From an uncultured Collinsella sp. (GTDB lineage Bacteria > Actinomycetota > Coriobacteriia > Coriobacteriales > Coriobacteriaceae), in NCBI GenBank assembly GCA_934643435.1, contig CAKUCJ010000036.1, forward strand, positions 1-9,084: DNA of 9,084 nt. Direction: 5' to 3'. Below the pieces are notes generated by a model, which saw nothing but the letters and a program-made list of their open reading frames with translations, was not told the DNA's origin and made no database searches. Numbering within the stretch: the stretch's first letter is position 1; every line of letters starts with the position of its first letter. A program made the position numbers and the translations under genes. Of this stretch, positions 1 through 6,548 are shown one piece after another.

Positions 1-595
1 CGACATGGTAGTCAAAGCAGGGACGCCCGTTTTGCGCGCAAATCATATTGACGATGTCTTCTTCGCCCTTATGGGACTCGACGATACGGCGGCAGCGACG
101 CCACTCCGCACAGGATGCCGAGCAAATGGGGATAACCTTGCGCAGCGTATCAATGGTCTCACGCGCCGCACGGCTGTCGGTATAGGGACCAAAATAGCGT
201 GTTCCCGGTTTATGACGCTCGCGCGTGTATTTGATGGCCGGAAACAGGTCGCTCTTGGTTATCGCAATAAAGGGATAGCTCTTGTCGTCCTTAAGGTCAA
301 CATTAAAGTACGGATGGTACTGGCCGATTAGGTTACGCTCGAGCACCAGCGCCTCGTGCTCGGTCTCGACAACGATGTAGTCGAAACTGGCCACCAGCTG
401 CATCATGAGCGGAATCTTTTGACGCTCGTCCTGCAGCGTCACATATTGACGCATGCGCGAGCGCAGGTTTTTCGCCTTGCCCACATAAATGACCTCGCCT
501 TTGGCATCTTTCCAAAGGTAGCAGCCGGGCTGCATGGGAACATGCGAAACCTGCTCGGCGAGTGTTGGAATGTTGTCGTGACCGGCCACGCGCAC
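1..595 (-). CDS. uvrC: UvrABC excinuclease subunit C, N-terminal part (runs off the left edge)
   Basis: UvrC is the dual-incision nuclease of nucleotide excision repair: recruited by UvrB at a lesion, its GIY-YIG domain cuts 3' of the damage and its C-terminal RNase H-like domain cuts 5'. Only the first 198 codons are in the window. The GIY-YIG domain is clear: GCYLWKD at 24-30, then IYVGKAKNLRSR at 36-47. By recalled alignment to Thermotoga UvrC, the catalytic set is Tyr26, Tyr37, Lys40, Arg47, Glu86 and Asn98. RYFGPYTDSRAARETI follows at 133-148. After it comes an unusually long cysteine-rich stretch with Cys158, 162, 168, 186 and 193 before PCFDYHV. The start is taken as GTG at 595-593, immediately after the murJ stop TAG (598-596). 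A second in-frame GTG two codons later is possible. No strong ribosome site of its own is visible, so initiation probably depends on ribosomes finishing murJ. The reading frame is open to base 1. Confidence 0.95.
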   Translation of the reverse strand, partial: MRVAGHDNIPTLAEQVSHVPMQPGCYLWKDAKGEVIYVGKAKNLRSRMRQYVTLQDERQKIPLMMQLVASFDYIVVETEHEALVLERNLIGQYHPYFNVDLKDDKSYPFIAITKSDLFPAIKYTRERHKPGTRYFGPYTDSRAARETIDTLRKVIPICSASCAEWRRCRRIVESHKGEEDIVNMICAQNGRPCFDYHV

Positions 596-2845
596 CTACT
601 TGCGGCGAAGCAGCGAAGAGACCTCGGGCATCTTAAAGACGATAGCGAGCCCAAAGGTCACGGCAAGCGAAGCCACGCCCGCAACGCACACGTAACCAAG
701 CGTAATCAGAATTGACCCTCCGAGCGCACCGATATAGTTCTCGAGCGCCCACAGGACGCCAGCGCCCGCGGCAGCACCCAGACCGCCGAGCAAAAGGCCA
801 AAGAAACTACCGTGCAGAATGGACTTAACCTGAAGGCCGTGGAGCCGACGGCGCAGCCACCACAACGAACAGCCCACCAGGATTACGTAATCGACGACAT
901 ACGAAAGGGCGATCGCCGGCATACCATAGCCAAGCACTACGCCAAACAACAACACCGAACCGGCCTGTCCGATTGCGGAGTAGAGGCAATAACGACCATA
1001 GGGCTTCATATCGAGCAAGGCTGAGAAGCTCTTCTGCATCAACACGACCACGCCGTAAAGCGGCAGGGAAAGTGCGAGGTAGATTAGGAACTCTGAGACC
1101 AACGCCACACCAGACTCATCGAACTTGCCCGCGCAGTAGATCATATTGAGCGGGCGGGCAAAGACAATCAGATACAGCGCAAACGGAATCAGGAAGAAGA
1201 GCATCTGGGCGACACCGCGCGAAATGCCCGTACGGACGCTGTCGTAATCCTTCTCCTGCGCATCGTGCGAGAGCTCGGTGTAGAGCGCCGTCGAAAGCGA
1301 AGCGGCAATCAGCGCATAGGGCAGCGTATACCACAGGCGCGCATACGCGATGACGGAAGGGCCGGTCTCGGGCTGGACCACCAACGCCGCGGCATTGGTG
1401 ATGGAGGTCGAGACAAACATGCATACCGTTGCGAGCAGCGTCGGGATGCCCAGCGTGATCGTCTGGCGTAGCGCGGGGTCCTTAAAGTCAATATGAATAT
1501 GGGGGTGCACACCGTGCTTGCCCAACGCAGGAATCTGACACGCCATCTGAACAAAGACGCCAAGCGTCGTTCCCAGCGAAATCAAGATAATGCCGGCATG
1601 CTCGCCGAATTGCGCGGAGACGGGGGCGAATCCCATAAAGCTGGCGATGACGATCACGTTGTTCAAAACGGGGGCAAACGTCGACCAGAAGTAATCCCGA
1701 TGCGCGTTGAGAACGCCCGAGAACACGGAGCCCAGGCCATAAAACAATATCTGAATAGCAAAGAAGCGGAACATGAACGCAGCGGTATCCATGCTTCCGC
1801 CGCCGCCCGAGAGGAACGATTGCGTCCAAATAAAGCCCGGAGCGAACACGGTGCCCAGGACCGAGATACCGCCCAGCAGCAAGAACAGGATGCCCAGCAG
1901 GTTGCCCACATATTCATTTGAGGCGTCGCAACCCTGCTCGCGACGCACGCCCATATACACCGGCAAAAAGGCAGTAACCAGCATGCCGCCCATCACGAGC
2001 TCGTAGAGCATATTGGGCAGATTGTTAGCGACCTGATAGGAAGACGAAAGCAATGACATGCCGATAGCGGCAGCCATGGCCCACGTGCGGATAAAACCGG
2101 TGACGCGCGACACAATGGTCAGCGCCGTCATAAGACCAGCAGATCGGCCCACCGTGGAGTAATCGGACGAGCCCATATCGTCAACTTCGTCCTGGGATTC
2201 CATGTGAGACTCGAGCTGCGGTTCAATCTCGTCCTCCGAGGAAAGTGAGTCGTCCGCTGCAAAGGAATCAGCGGCCAGGATCACATTGTCGCCAGACGCG
2301 GCATGACCCCCAAACACCGTATCGATTTCCTGCGCGGCGGTAGTTCGAGCTGAAAACGATAAAGGATCCCAGTCGTCATCACCGTCGACCGCTACGCCTT
2401 CGATAGGATCAACTGAACCGAGCGGAGACCACTCATCATCCGAAAGCAGCGGCTCGTCGTCATTGGAGATGCCTTGAGCTGCAGGGCGAACAGCAGTCGC
2501 GCCCTGATGCGAGCTTTTCCCTTGTGCGGCCATCAAAAACACCGCGGTCTCATCGGGACGCGGCACACGGGGCGCATCCGAAGCGGCAGGCGCACGATCC
2601 GTGCCCGACCGAGCAGCGGCCAAGAACACCGCCGTCTCATCAGGGCGAGCCGAAGACAGAACCGGGCGAGGCGGCACCGATGCAGCGCCGGCAGCGCGCA
2701 GATACACCGCCGTTTCGCCCGGATCGGCAGCAGCCGACCAAGCGTTACGAATATCATCTTCGACCGAAGCCGACTCAAGCGAAGATGCCTGAGGGCCCGA
2801 CACCTTTGCAAAATGAGCCCCGCGCCTCGAATCTTCCTGCGGCAT
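596..2845 (-). CDS. murJ: Lipid II flippase MurJ (MviN family) with long N-terminal cytoplasmic extension
   Basis: MurJ moves lipid-linked peptidoglycan precursor (lipid II) across the cytoplasmic membrane. The protein is 749 residues, against about 510-550 for the usual 14-helix core. The core begins near residue 236. Its first helix carries SRVTGFIRT (246-254), matching Ser17, Arg18 and Arg24 of E. coli MurJ from memory. PNMLYEL...GG at 277-287 is the actinobacterial version of the next conserved block. Arg503 in YARLW corresponds to the essential E. coli Arg270. Many hydrophobic helices follow to the end (SSLLRRK). Residues 1-230 are predicted disordered, rich in Ala, Pro and acid, with no membrane segment. 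They hold repeated ETAV(F/Y)L and DD(E/D)W(S/D)PL motifs listed separately. The ATG at 2845 is supported by an AGAGG ribosome site (2858-2854) inside the end of ybaK and a 3-base gap to that gene's stop. It sits between ybaK and uvrC in an apparent operon. Family assignment is firm; the role of the extension is inferred. Confidence 0.93.
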   Translation of the reverse strand: MPQEDSRRGAHFAKVSGPQASSLESASVEDDIRNAWSAAADPGETAVYLRAAGAASVPPRPVLSSARPDETAVFLAAARSGTDRAPAASDAPRVPRPDETAVFLMAAQGKSSHQGATAVRPAAQGISNDDEPLLSDDEWSPLGSVDPIEGVAVDGDDDWDPLSFSARTTAAQEIDTVFGGHAASGDNVILAADSFAADDSLSSEDEIEPQLESHMESQDEVDDMGSSDYSTVGRSAGLMTALTIVSRVTGFIRTWAMAAAIGMSLLSSSYQVANNLPNMLYELVMGGMLVTAFLPVYMGVRREQGCDASNEYVGNLLGILFLLLGGISVLGTVFAPGFIWTQSFLSGGGGSMDTAAFMFRFFAIQILFYGLGSVFSGVLNAHRDYFWSTFAPVLNNVIVIASFMGFAPVSAQFGEHAGIILISLGTTLGVFVQMACQIPALGKHGVHPHIHIDFKDPALRQTITLGIPTLLATVCMFVSTSITNAAALVVQPETGPSVIAYARLWYTLPYALIAASLSTALYTELSHDAQEKDYDSVRTGISRGVAQMLFFLIPFALYLIVFARPLNMIYCAGKFDESGVALVSEFLIYLALSLPLYGVVVLMQKSFSALLDMKPYGRYCLYSAIGQAGSVLLFGVVLGYGMPAIALSYVVDYVILVGCSLWWLRRRLHGLQVKSILHGSFFGLLLGGLGAAAGAGVLWALENYIGALGGSILITLGYVCVAGVASLAVTFGLAIVFKMPEVSSLLRRK
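2360..2440 (-). repeat. Duplicated acidic DD(E/D)W(S/D)PL motif in the MurJ tail
   Basis: DDEWSPL occurs at MurJ residues 136-142 and DDDWDPL at 156-162, 20 residues apart, in a strongly acidic part of the extension. The pair looks like a second short linear motif between the ETAV repeats and the membrane core. A tryptophan-proline-leucine pattern embedded in acid could be a docking site. No known ligand is recognised. Confidence 0.5.
2477..2725 (-). repeat. Triplicated (D/G)ETAV(F/Y)L peptide repeat in the MurJ N-terminal tail, plus one decayed copy
   Basis: Within the disordered tail of MurJ three units can be read: DPGETAVYLRAA (residues 41-52), PDETAVFLAAA (68-78) and PDETAVFLMAA (97-107). 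A degenerate fourth, GATAVRPAA, lies at 115-123. The candidate threonines are 45, 71 and 100 (codons at 2713-2711, 2635-2633 and 2548-2546), spaced 26 and 29 residues apart, with Thr117 in the decayed copy. Copies two and three are also nearly identical in DNA over about 20 bases, consistent with duplication. Glu just before Thr and Phe/Tyr at +3 fit the general preference of actinobacterial PknB-type kinases, and pThr with a hydrophobic +3 is a typical FHA-domain ligand. The repeats are seen directly; the phosphorylation idea is inference. Confidence 0.8.
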
Positions 2846-2848
2846 TGC

Positions 2849-3349
2849 TCAGTCCTCTCTCGTGATCGGAGCAACCGTGGCCCCGCAAAATGCAACTAAA
2901 TCTTCGGGCGCAAGCTCAAGTTGGTAGCCGCGCTTACCTCCCGAGATAAAAATGGTATCCCAAAGGACACAAGTCTCGTCGATCAGCGTCCGATAGCGTT
3001 TTTTCATACCGACGGGACTGCAGCCGCCGCGTACATAGCCGGTCGCGGCAAGCAGATCCTTCACGTGCATCATGGCAAGAGATTTCTCCCCTGCAGCGCG
3101 CGCGGCAGCTTTTAAGTCGAGCTCATCGGCAACGGGTATACAGCATACGATGTGGTCATTCGACGGTGTCACGCAGACCAGAGTTTTAAACCCCTGACCG
3201 GGCTCCTCGCCAAGTTGCTCGGAAATCGCGACACCAAGGCCCACCGATTCGTCGCCATCGTCTTCGTACGTATGGAGAACGTAGGAGATGCCGGCACTTT
3301 CCAGCTCGCGCATGGCATTGGTCTTTGGCGTCTTCACGGCCTTTGGCAT
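2849..3349 (-). CDS. ybaK: Cys-tRNA(Pro)/aminoacyl-tRNA deacylase, YbaK/EbsC family
   Basis: This is a 166-residue single-domain protein of the YbaK/EbsC family. These enzymes act in trans to hydrolyse mischarged Cys-tRNA(Pro), keeping cysteine out of proline codons. Supporting sequence is KTLV at 55-58 (Lys55 matches the conserved lysine of the family) and the family signature GGCSPVGMKK at 108-117, in the GYxxGGCSPxGxKK context. The length is typical. The start ATG (3349-3347) follows an AAAGGA-like ribosome site about 8 bases upstream. The stop TGA (2851-2849) lies 3 bases from the murJ start, and the murJ ribosome site is inside the last codons of this gene, so the two are probably co-transcribed. 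The exact mischarged substrate (Cys, Ala or another) cannot be settled from sequence, and some relatives act on other tRNAs. Confidence 0.9.
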   Translation of the reverse strand: MPKAVKTPKTNAMRELESAGISYVLHTYEDDGDESVGLGVAISEQLGEEPGQGFKTLVCVTPSNDHIVCCIPVADELDLKAAARAAGEKSLAMMHVKDLLAATGYVRGGCSPVGMKKRYRTLIDETCVLWDTIFISGGKRGYQLELAPEDLVAFCGATVAPITRED

Positions 3350-3386
3350 GGCATATCCTTTCCCTCACATAACGACGCAAGGTTTA

Positions 3387-3392
3387 AGTATA
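3387..3392 (-). promoter_or_regulatory. Possible -10 element for the ybaK-murJ-uvrC transcript
   Basis: TATACT reads on the minus strand at 3392-3387, about 38 bases before the ybaK start and downstream of the uvrA terminator hairpin. No convincing -35 box is found 16-18 bases upstream, so this is only a candidate. The hairpin before it argues that ybaK needs a promoter of its own. Confidence 0.3.
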
Positions 3393-3420
3393 TGTCCATT
3401 TGTGCGACATACGCCATCTC

Positions 3421-3461
3421 GACAAAGAGAGCGCCACCGAATCGCAAGGAATCGGTGGCGC
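3421..3461 (-). terminator. Rho-independent-type terminator after uvrA
   Basis: A perfect 10-base stem (GCGCCACCGA at 3431-3440 on the plus strand, with its complement at 3452-3461) encloses an 11-base loop. Read on the minus strand the stem is followed by TCTCTTTGTC, a moderately U-rich tail. It begins about 24 bases beyond the uvrA stop and before ybaK. The tail is not a pure U run, so efficiency is uncertain, but position and orientation fit well. Confidence 0.75.
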
Positions 3462-3484
3462 CCATGCTTCGAAACACCTATATA

Positions 3485-4144
3485 TCAGGCATCAAGCTGC
3501 GCTTGGCGTTCCCTATCGCGCTTGAGCAACGGCGCCAAAAACTTGCCGGTGTAGCTCTGCGGGCAGGCCGCAACCTGTTCCGGTGTACCCGAGACCACAA
3601 CAGTTCCGCCACCGTTGCCGCCCTCGGGCCCCATATCGATTAGGCGATCGGCAACCTTGATGACATCGAGGTTGTGCTCAATCACCAGCACCGTGTTGCC
3701 CGCATCGACCAGGCGCTGCAGCACATCGAGCAACTGACGAACGTCCTCAAAGTGAAGACCGGTCGTAGGCTCGTCCAAAATGTAGAACGTCTTGCCCGTC
3801 TGGCGACGATGGAGCTCCTTGGCAAGCTTCACACGCTGCGCCTCACCGCCCGAGAGCGTCGTAGCGGGTTGGCCCAGGCTCACATAGCCCAAGCCAACGT
3901 CATACAGGGTTTGGAGCTTGCGCTTGATCTGTGGAATGTTCCCAAAGAAAGCAAGCGCCTCGGCAACGCTCATGTCGAGCACGTCCGAGATGGTTTTGCC
4001 ACGATAGGTAACCTCGAGCGTCTCGCGGTTATAACGCTTGCCGCCGCAAACCTCGCAGGGCACATAAATATCGGGAAGAAAGTGCATCTCGATCTTGATC
4101 TGGCCATCGCCCTTGCACGCCTCGCAGCGACCGCCGCTCACGTT
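3485..4144 (-). CDS. uvrA: UvrA C-terminal segment in the shifted frame
   Basis: From AAC at 4144-4142 the remaining UvrA continues for 219 residues to TGA (3487-3485). It contains the second zinc finger, CEAC and CEVC at segment residues 7-10 and 30-33, around [24 protein letters not shown] follows, then ABC signature LSGGEAQR (98-105), Walker B YILDEP (121-126) and the switch histidine in VIEHNLD. Every conserved motif is intact, so the segment has not decayed since the frameshift. The same frame stays open upstream to an ATG at 4225, but those extra residues are not UvrA-like and no ribosome site is evident, so independent translation is unlikely. Confidence 0.85.
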   Translation of the reverse strand, partial: NVSGGRCEACKGDGQIKIEMHFLPDIYVPCEVCGGKRYNRETLEVTYRGKTISDVLDMSVAEALAFFGNIPQIKRKLQTLYDVGLGYVSLGQPATTLSGGEAQRVKLAKELHRRQTGKTFYILDEPTTGLHFEDVRQLLDVLQRLVDAGNTVLVIEHNLDVIKVADRLIDMGPEGGNGGGTVVVSGTPEQVAACPQSYTGKFLAPLLKRDRERQAQLDA

Positions 4145-4157
4145 AAAAACGTCCCGG
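4139..4157 (-). other. Frameshift junction in uvrA (CGT TTT TAA C)
   Basis: Read on the minus strand, the codons are CCG GGA CGT TTT TAA in the first frame. The downstream frame resumes at AAC GTG AGC, one base further on than the zero frame would allow. The T run is five long (4149-4145). The local arrangement, a slippery TTT in the P site followed by a stop codon and then C, resembles the +1 site of release factor 2 (CTT TGA C). It would yield PGRF joined to NVSGG, still lacking Ser-Phe. Confidence 0.8.
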
Positions 4158-6356
4158 CGAGTAGCCGCGCGCCTTCGACTCCGGCGTGCTCGCAAACAGC
4201 GCGCGCAGATCGTCCCACAGGCCAATATAGGTAGCGGGATTCGAGCGCGGCGTACGGCCGATTGGCGATTGATCGATATCGATTACCTTATCGATGCACT
4301 CAATGCCTTCGATCTTCTTGTATGGGCCCACGGGACGCGCAGAGCGGTGGATAGCGTTGGTGAGGGCAGGCGCAATCGTATCGGTGACCAAGGAACTCTT
4401 TCCCGATCCCGACACACCGGTTACGACGGTAAGCGTGCCAAACTCAATCTTGGCGGTAACGTTTTTGAGGTTGTTGGCGCACGCGCCCGCAATCTTTAGA
4501 CATCCACGTCCGGGGTTTCGGCGCTCATCAGGCACACGAATCATTCGTTTGCCGGTCAGATAGGCACCCGTCATCGATTCAGGACACGCCATGATGTCTG
4601 CAGGCGTACCCGCGGCGACTACATGCCCGCCGTTGACGCCCGCGCCTGGTCCCATATCGATCACATAGTCGGCAGCTCGAATCGTATCCTCGTCATGCTC
4701 GACAACGATAACAGTGTTGCCGATATCGCGCAGGCGCTCGAGTGTCTTGATCAGACGCTCGTTGTCACGCTGGTGAAGGCCGATCGAGGGCTCGTCCAGA
4801 ATATAGAGCACGCCCATAAGGCCCGCACCGATCTGGGTAGCCAAGCGGATGCGCTGGGCCTCGCCGCCGGAAAGCGTCGCAGAGGCACGGTCGAGCGTCA
4901 GGTAATCGAGGCCGACATCGACCAGAAAACGCAGGCGTTCCAGGATTTCTTTAACGATACGGCCACCGATAAACTGCTGACGCTCGGTGAGTTCAAGACC
5001 CTCAAAAAACTCGAGCGACTCGCGACAGGACAGGCAGCAAACCTCATAAATGGACTTACCGCCCACGGTAACGGCGAGCATCTCGGGGCGCAGGCGAGCG
5101 CCATGGCAACTCGAGCACGGCTCTTCGCGAATGTACTTCTCCAGACGTGCCTTGGTGTTCTCGTTGGTTGTCTCGGTATAGCGCTCGTACAGGATATTGC
5201 GCACGCCCGAAAACTTGGTGTCCCATTGGCTGCGACGTCCATCGAGCTTTTGATAGTCGACCGAAATCTTCTTGTCGCCCATACCATCCAAAAACGCACG
5301 GCGCACCCTCGGGGGCAGGTCCTCCCACGGCGTATCGACACTTACCTTGAAGTGCTTGCAGACCGCGGCGAAGATCTGGGGGTAATAGTTCGAATTGCCG
5401 AACAGGCTGCCAAAGACTCCATCGGCAATCGATTTCGACGGATCCTCAATCAACGCCTCGGCATCGACCGTTTTCTTAAAGCCCAGACCGTCGCACTCGG
5501 GACAGGCGCCATAGGGCGCGTTGAACGAAAAATCGCGCGGCTGCAAATCGTCAATGGAATGTCCGTGCTCCGGGCACGCCAGCGCCAACGAGTATTCCAG
5601 CAGTTCGCCCTCGGTCCCCTCGGGGGCATCGCGATCGGGCAACATGTACACGTTCACATTGCCGTGAGCCAGGGCAGTCGCCTGCTCGACGGACTCGGCA
5701 ATACGGCCTAGGGAGTTCTCTCGAATCACGATACGGTCGACAACAACCTCGATATCGTGTTTGAACTTTTTGTCCAGATCGATGGGGTCGTCGAGTGAGC
5801 GCACTTCACCGTCGACGCGCACGCGGCTAAAGCCCTCCGCGCGAAGGTCCTCGAACAGTTTGGCATACTCGCCCTTGCGCCCGCGCACCACCGGCGCCAG
5901 CACAAACGCGCGACGGCCCTCCCCCGCCGCAAGGACTTTATCGGCAACCTGATCTGTTGTCTGGCGCTCAATGACACGCCCGCACTCGGGGCAGTGCGGC
6001 GTACCCACGCGAGCGAACAGCAGACGCAGGTAGTCATAGATCTCGGTTACGGTGCCCACCGTCGAGCGCGGATTCTTGGACGTCGTCTTCTGATCGATTG
6101 AAACTGCCGGCGAAAGGCCGTCGATCGAGTCCAAATCCGGTTTGTCCATCTGGCCTAAAAACTGGCGCGCATAGCTCGACAGGCTCTCGACGTAACGACG
6201 CTGGCCCTCGGCATAGATCGTGTCGAAGGCAAGAGAGCTTTTGCCCGAGCCCGAAAGACCGGTAATAACCACAAGCTCGTCTCGCGGAATGGAAACATCG
6301 ATATTGCGCAAGTTGTGCTCACGCGCGCCACGAATAACGATAGAAGTATCAGACAT
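4143..6356 (-). CDS. uvrA: UvrA N-terminal segment, truncated at the frameshift
   Basis: The segment has 737 residues from ATG 6356-6354. That start is chosen because AAGGAG (6367-6362) precedes it by 5 bases and [10 protein letters not shown] aligns with UvrA N-termini. An in-frame ATG 24 bases upstream lies before both Shine-Dalgarno-like sequences and is rejected. Features in order: first Walker A GLSGSGKS (33-40); CPEC at 122-125; first zinc module CPEH...CPEC (261-264 and 285-288) with FSFN at 276-279; ABC signature LSGGEAQR (495-502); Walker B YILDEP (518-523); second Walker A GVSGSGKS (647-654); then SNPATY and PGRF at the end. One zinc ligand is His instead of the E. coli Cys, a conservative metal-binding swap. 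The second nucleotide site is incomplete without the downstream segment, so this polypeptide alone is not expected to support repair. Confidence 0.9.
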   Translation of the reverse strand: MSDTSIVIRGAREHNLRNIDVSIPRDELVVITGLSGSGKSSLAFDTIYAEGQRRYVESLSSYARQFLGQMDKPDLDSIDGLSPAVSIDQKTTSKNPRSTVGTVTEIYDYLRLLFARVGTPHCPECGRVIERQTTDQVADKVLAAGEGRRAFVLAPVVRGRKGEYAKLFEDLRAEGFSRVRVDGEVRSLDDPIDLDKKFKHDIEVVVDRIVIRENSLGRIAESVEQATALAHGNVNVYMLPDRDAPEGTEGELLEYSLALACPEHGHSIDDLQPRDFSFNAPYGACPECDGLGFKKTVDAEALIEDPSKSIADGVFGSLFGNSNYYPQIFAAVCKHFKVSVDTPWEDLPPRVRRAFLDGMGDKKISVDYQKLDGRRSQWDTKFSGVRNILYERYTETTNENTKARLEKYIREEPCSSCHGARLRPEMLAVTVGGKSIYEVCCLSCRESLEFFEGLELTERQQFIGGRIVKEILERLRFLVDVGLDYLTLDRASATLSGGEAQRIRLATQIGAGLMGVLYILDEPSIGLHQRDNERLIKTLERLRDIGNTVIVVEHDEDTIRAADYVIDMGPGAGVNGGHVVAAGTPADIMACPESMTGAYLTGKRMIRVPDERRNPGRGCLKIAGACANNLKNVTAKIEFGTLTVVTGVSGSGKSSLVTDTIAPALTNAIHRSARPVGPYKKIEGIECIDKVIDIDQSPIGRTPRSNPATYIGLWDDLRALFASTPESKARGYSPGRF

Positions 6357-6398
6357 GGAAGCTCCTTGCCTCCTACACATCGAATCACACTGTCAGTG

Positions 6399-6414
6399 AG
6401 TTTAGCGCAGTCAA
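6399..6414 (-). promoter_or_regulatory. Possible promoter elements for uvrA
   Basis: On the minus strand TTGACT (6414-6409) resembles a -35 box and TAAACT (6404-6399) a -10 box, but they are too close to work as a pair. TAAACT would place its -35 inside the LexA-like box, and TTGACT has only a poor -10 about 19 bases downstream (TGTGAT). A promoter in this short stretch is likely; which hexamers are used is not decided. Confidence 0.3.
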
Positions 6415-6416
6415 CG

Positions 6417-6430
6417 CGCACAGATGTTCG
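6417..6430. promoter_or_regulatory. LexA (SOS) box-like operator upstream of uvrA
   Basis: The plus-strand sequence CGCACAGATGTTCG matches the Gram-positive/actinobacterial LexA consensus CGAACRNRYGTTYG at all specified positions except one (C for A at position 3). The right half-site GTTCG is perfect. It lies 61 bases upstream of the uvrA ATG and abuts the candidate promoter hexamers, a suitable place for repression. uvrA is a classic SOS gene in many bacteria. The divergent gene starts about 119 bases away and could also be affected. Confidence 0.6.
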
Positions 6431-6548
6431 TAATACAAGATTCGCAGACCTTTTGCTTTGTCTCTCCCGTGATCGATTTTCCGATTATCGAGATAGGGGT
6501 TACAGTAATCTAACGTAGTACTTAATGAGCCTTTACAGAGGAACACCC
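6431..6548 (+). promoter_or_regulatory. Upstream region of the LTA-synthase-like gene
   Basis: This is the half of the 192-base divergent spacer nearer the plus-strand gene. It must hold that gene's promoter, but I find only weak hexamers: TTGTCT at 6458-6463, and TACAGT (6501-6506) or TAATCT (6506-6511). None has a well-spaced partner. The ribosome site AGAGGA is clear at 6537-6542. No riboswitch or strong hairpin is evident. Confidence 0.3.

Larger units (their letters stand above)
3485..6356 (-). pseudogene. uvrA: uvrA locus as a whole, interrupted by a frameshift
   Basis: UvrA is the damage-sensing ABC-type ATPase dimer that loads UvrB onto lesions in nucleotide excision repair. Both halves of a normal UvrA are present end to end, 737 + 219 residues against about 940-970 for the family, but in different frames. 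The first frame reads ...GYSPGRF and hits TAA at 4145-4143. The family continues FSFNV.GGRCEAC, and here [10 protein letters not shown] is found in the +1 frame from 4144. Only 4 bases (TTTT) lie between the CGT (Arg) and AAC (Asn) codons where 9 are expected for Phe-Ser-Phe, so 5 bases are missing. As given, translation makes a protein lacking the second zinc finger and the second ABC signature and Walker B. Possible explanations are a real loss-of-function mutation, an assembly error, or rescue by +1 slippage. The rest of the gene looks intact, which argues for a very recent lesion or an artefact. Confidence 0.85.

Noticed and set aside
356..715. Plus-strand open frames opposite uvrC and the end of murJ
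   Set aside because: Their translations are not protein-like, and both minus-strand genes here have clear family motifs.
4623..5711. A 362-codon open frame on the plus strand, antisense to uvrA
   Set aside because: It lies wholly opposite conserved UvrA sequence, has no recognisable domain or ribosome site, and long antisense frames are common opposite GC-rich genes with strong codon bias.
6357..6380. Earlier in-frame ATG at 6380 as start of uvrA
   Set aside because: Both Shine-Dalgarno-like sequences lie downstream of it, and UvrA similarity begins at the ATG at 6356.
6525..6548. Earlier ATG at 6525 as start of the LTA-synthase-like gene
   Set aside because: No ribosome site precedes it, whereas AGAGGA is well placed for the ATG at 6549.
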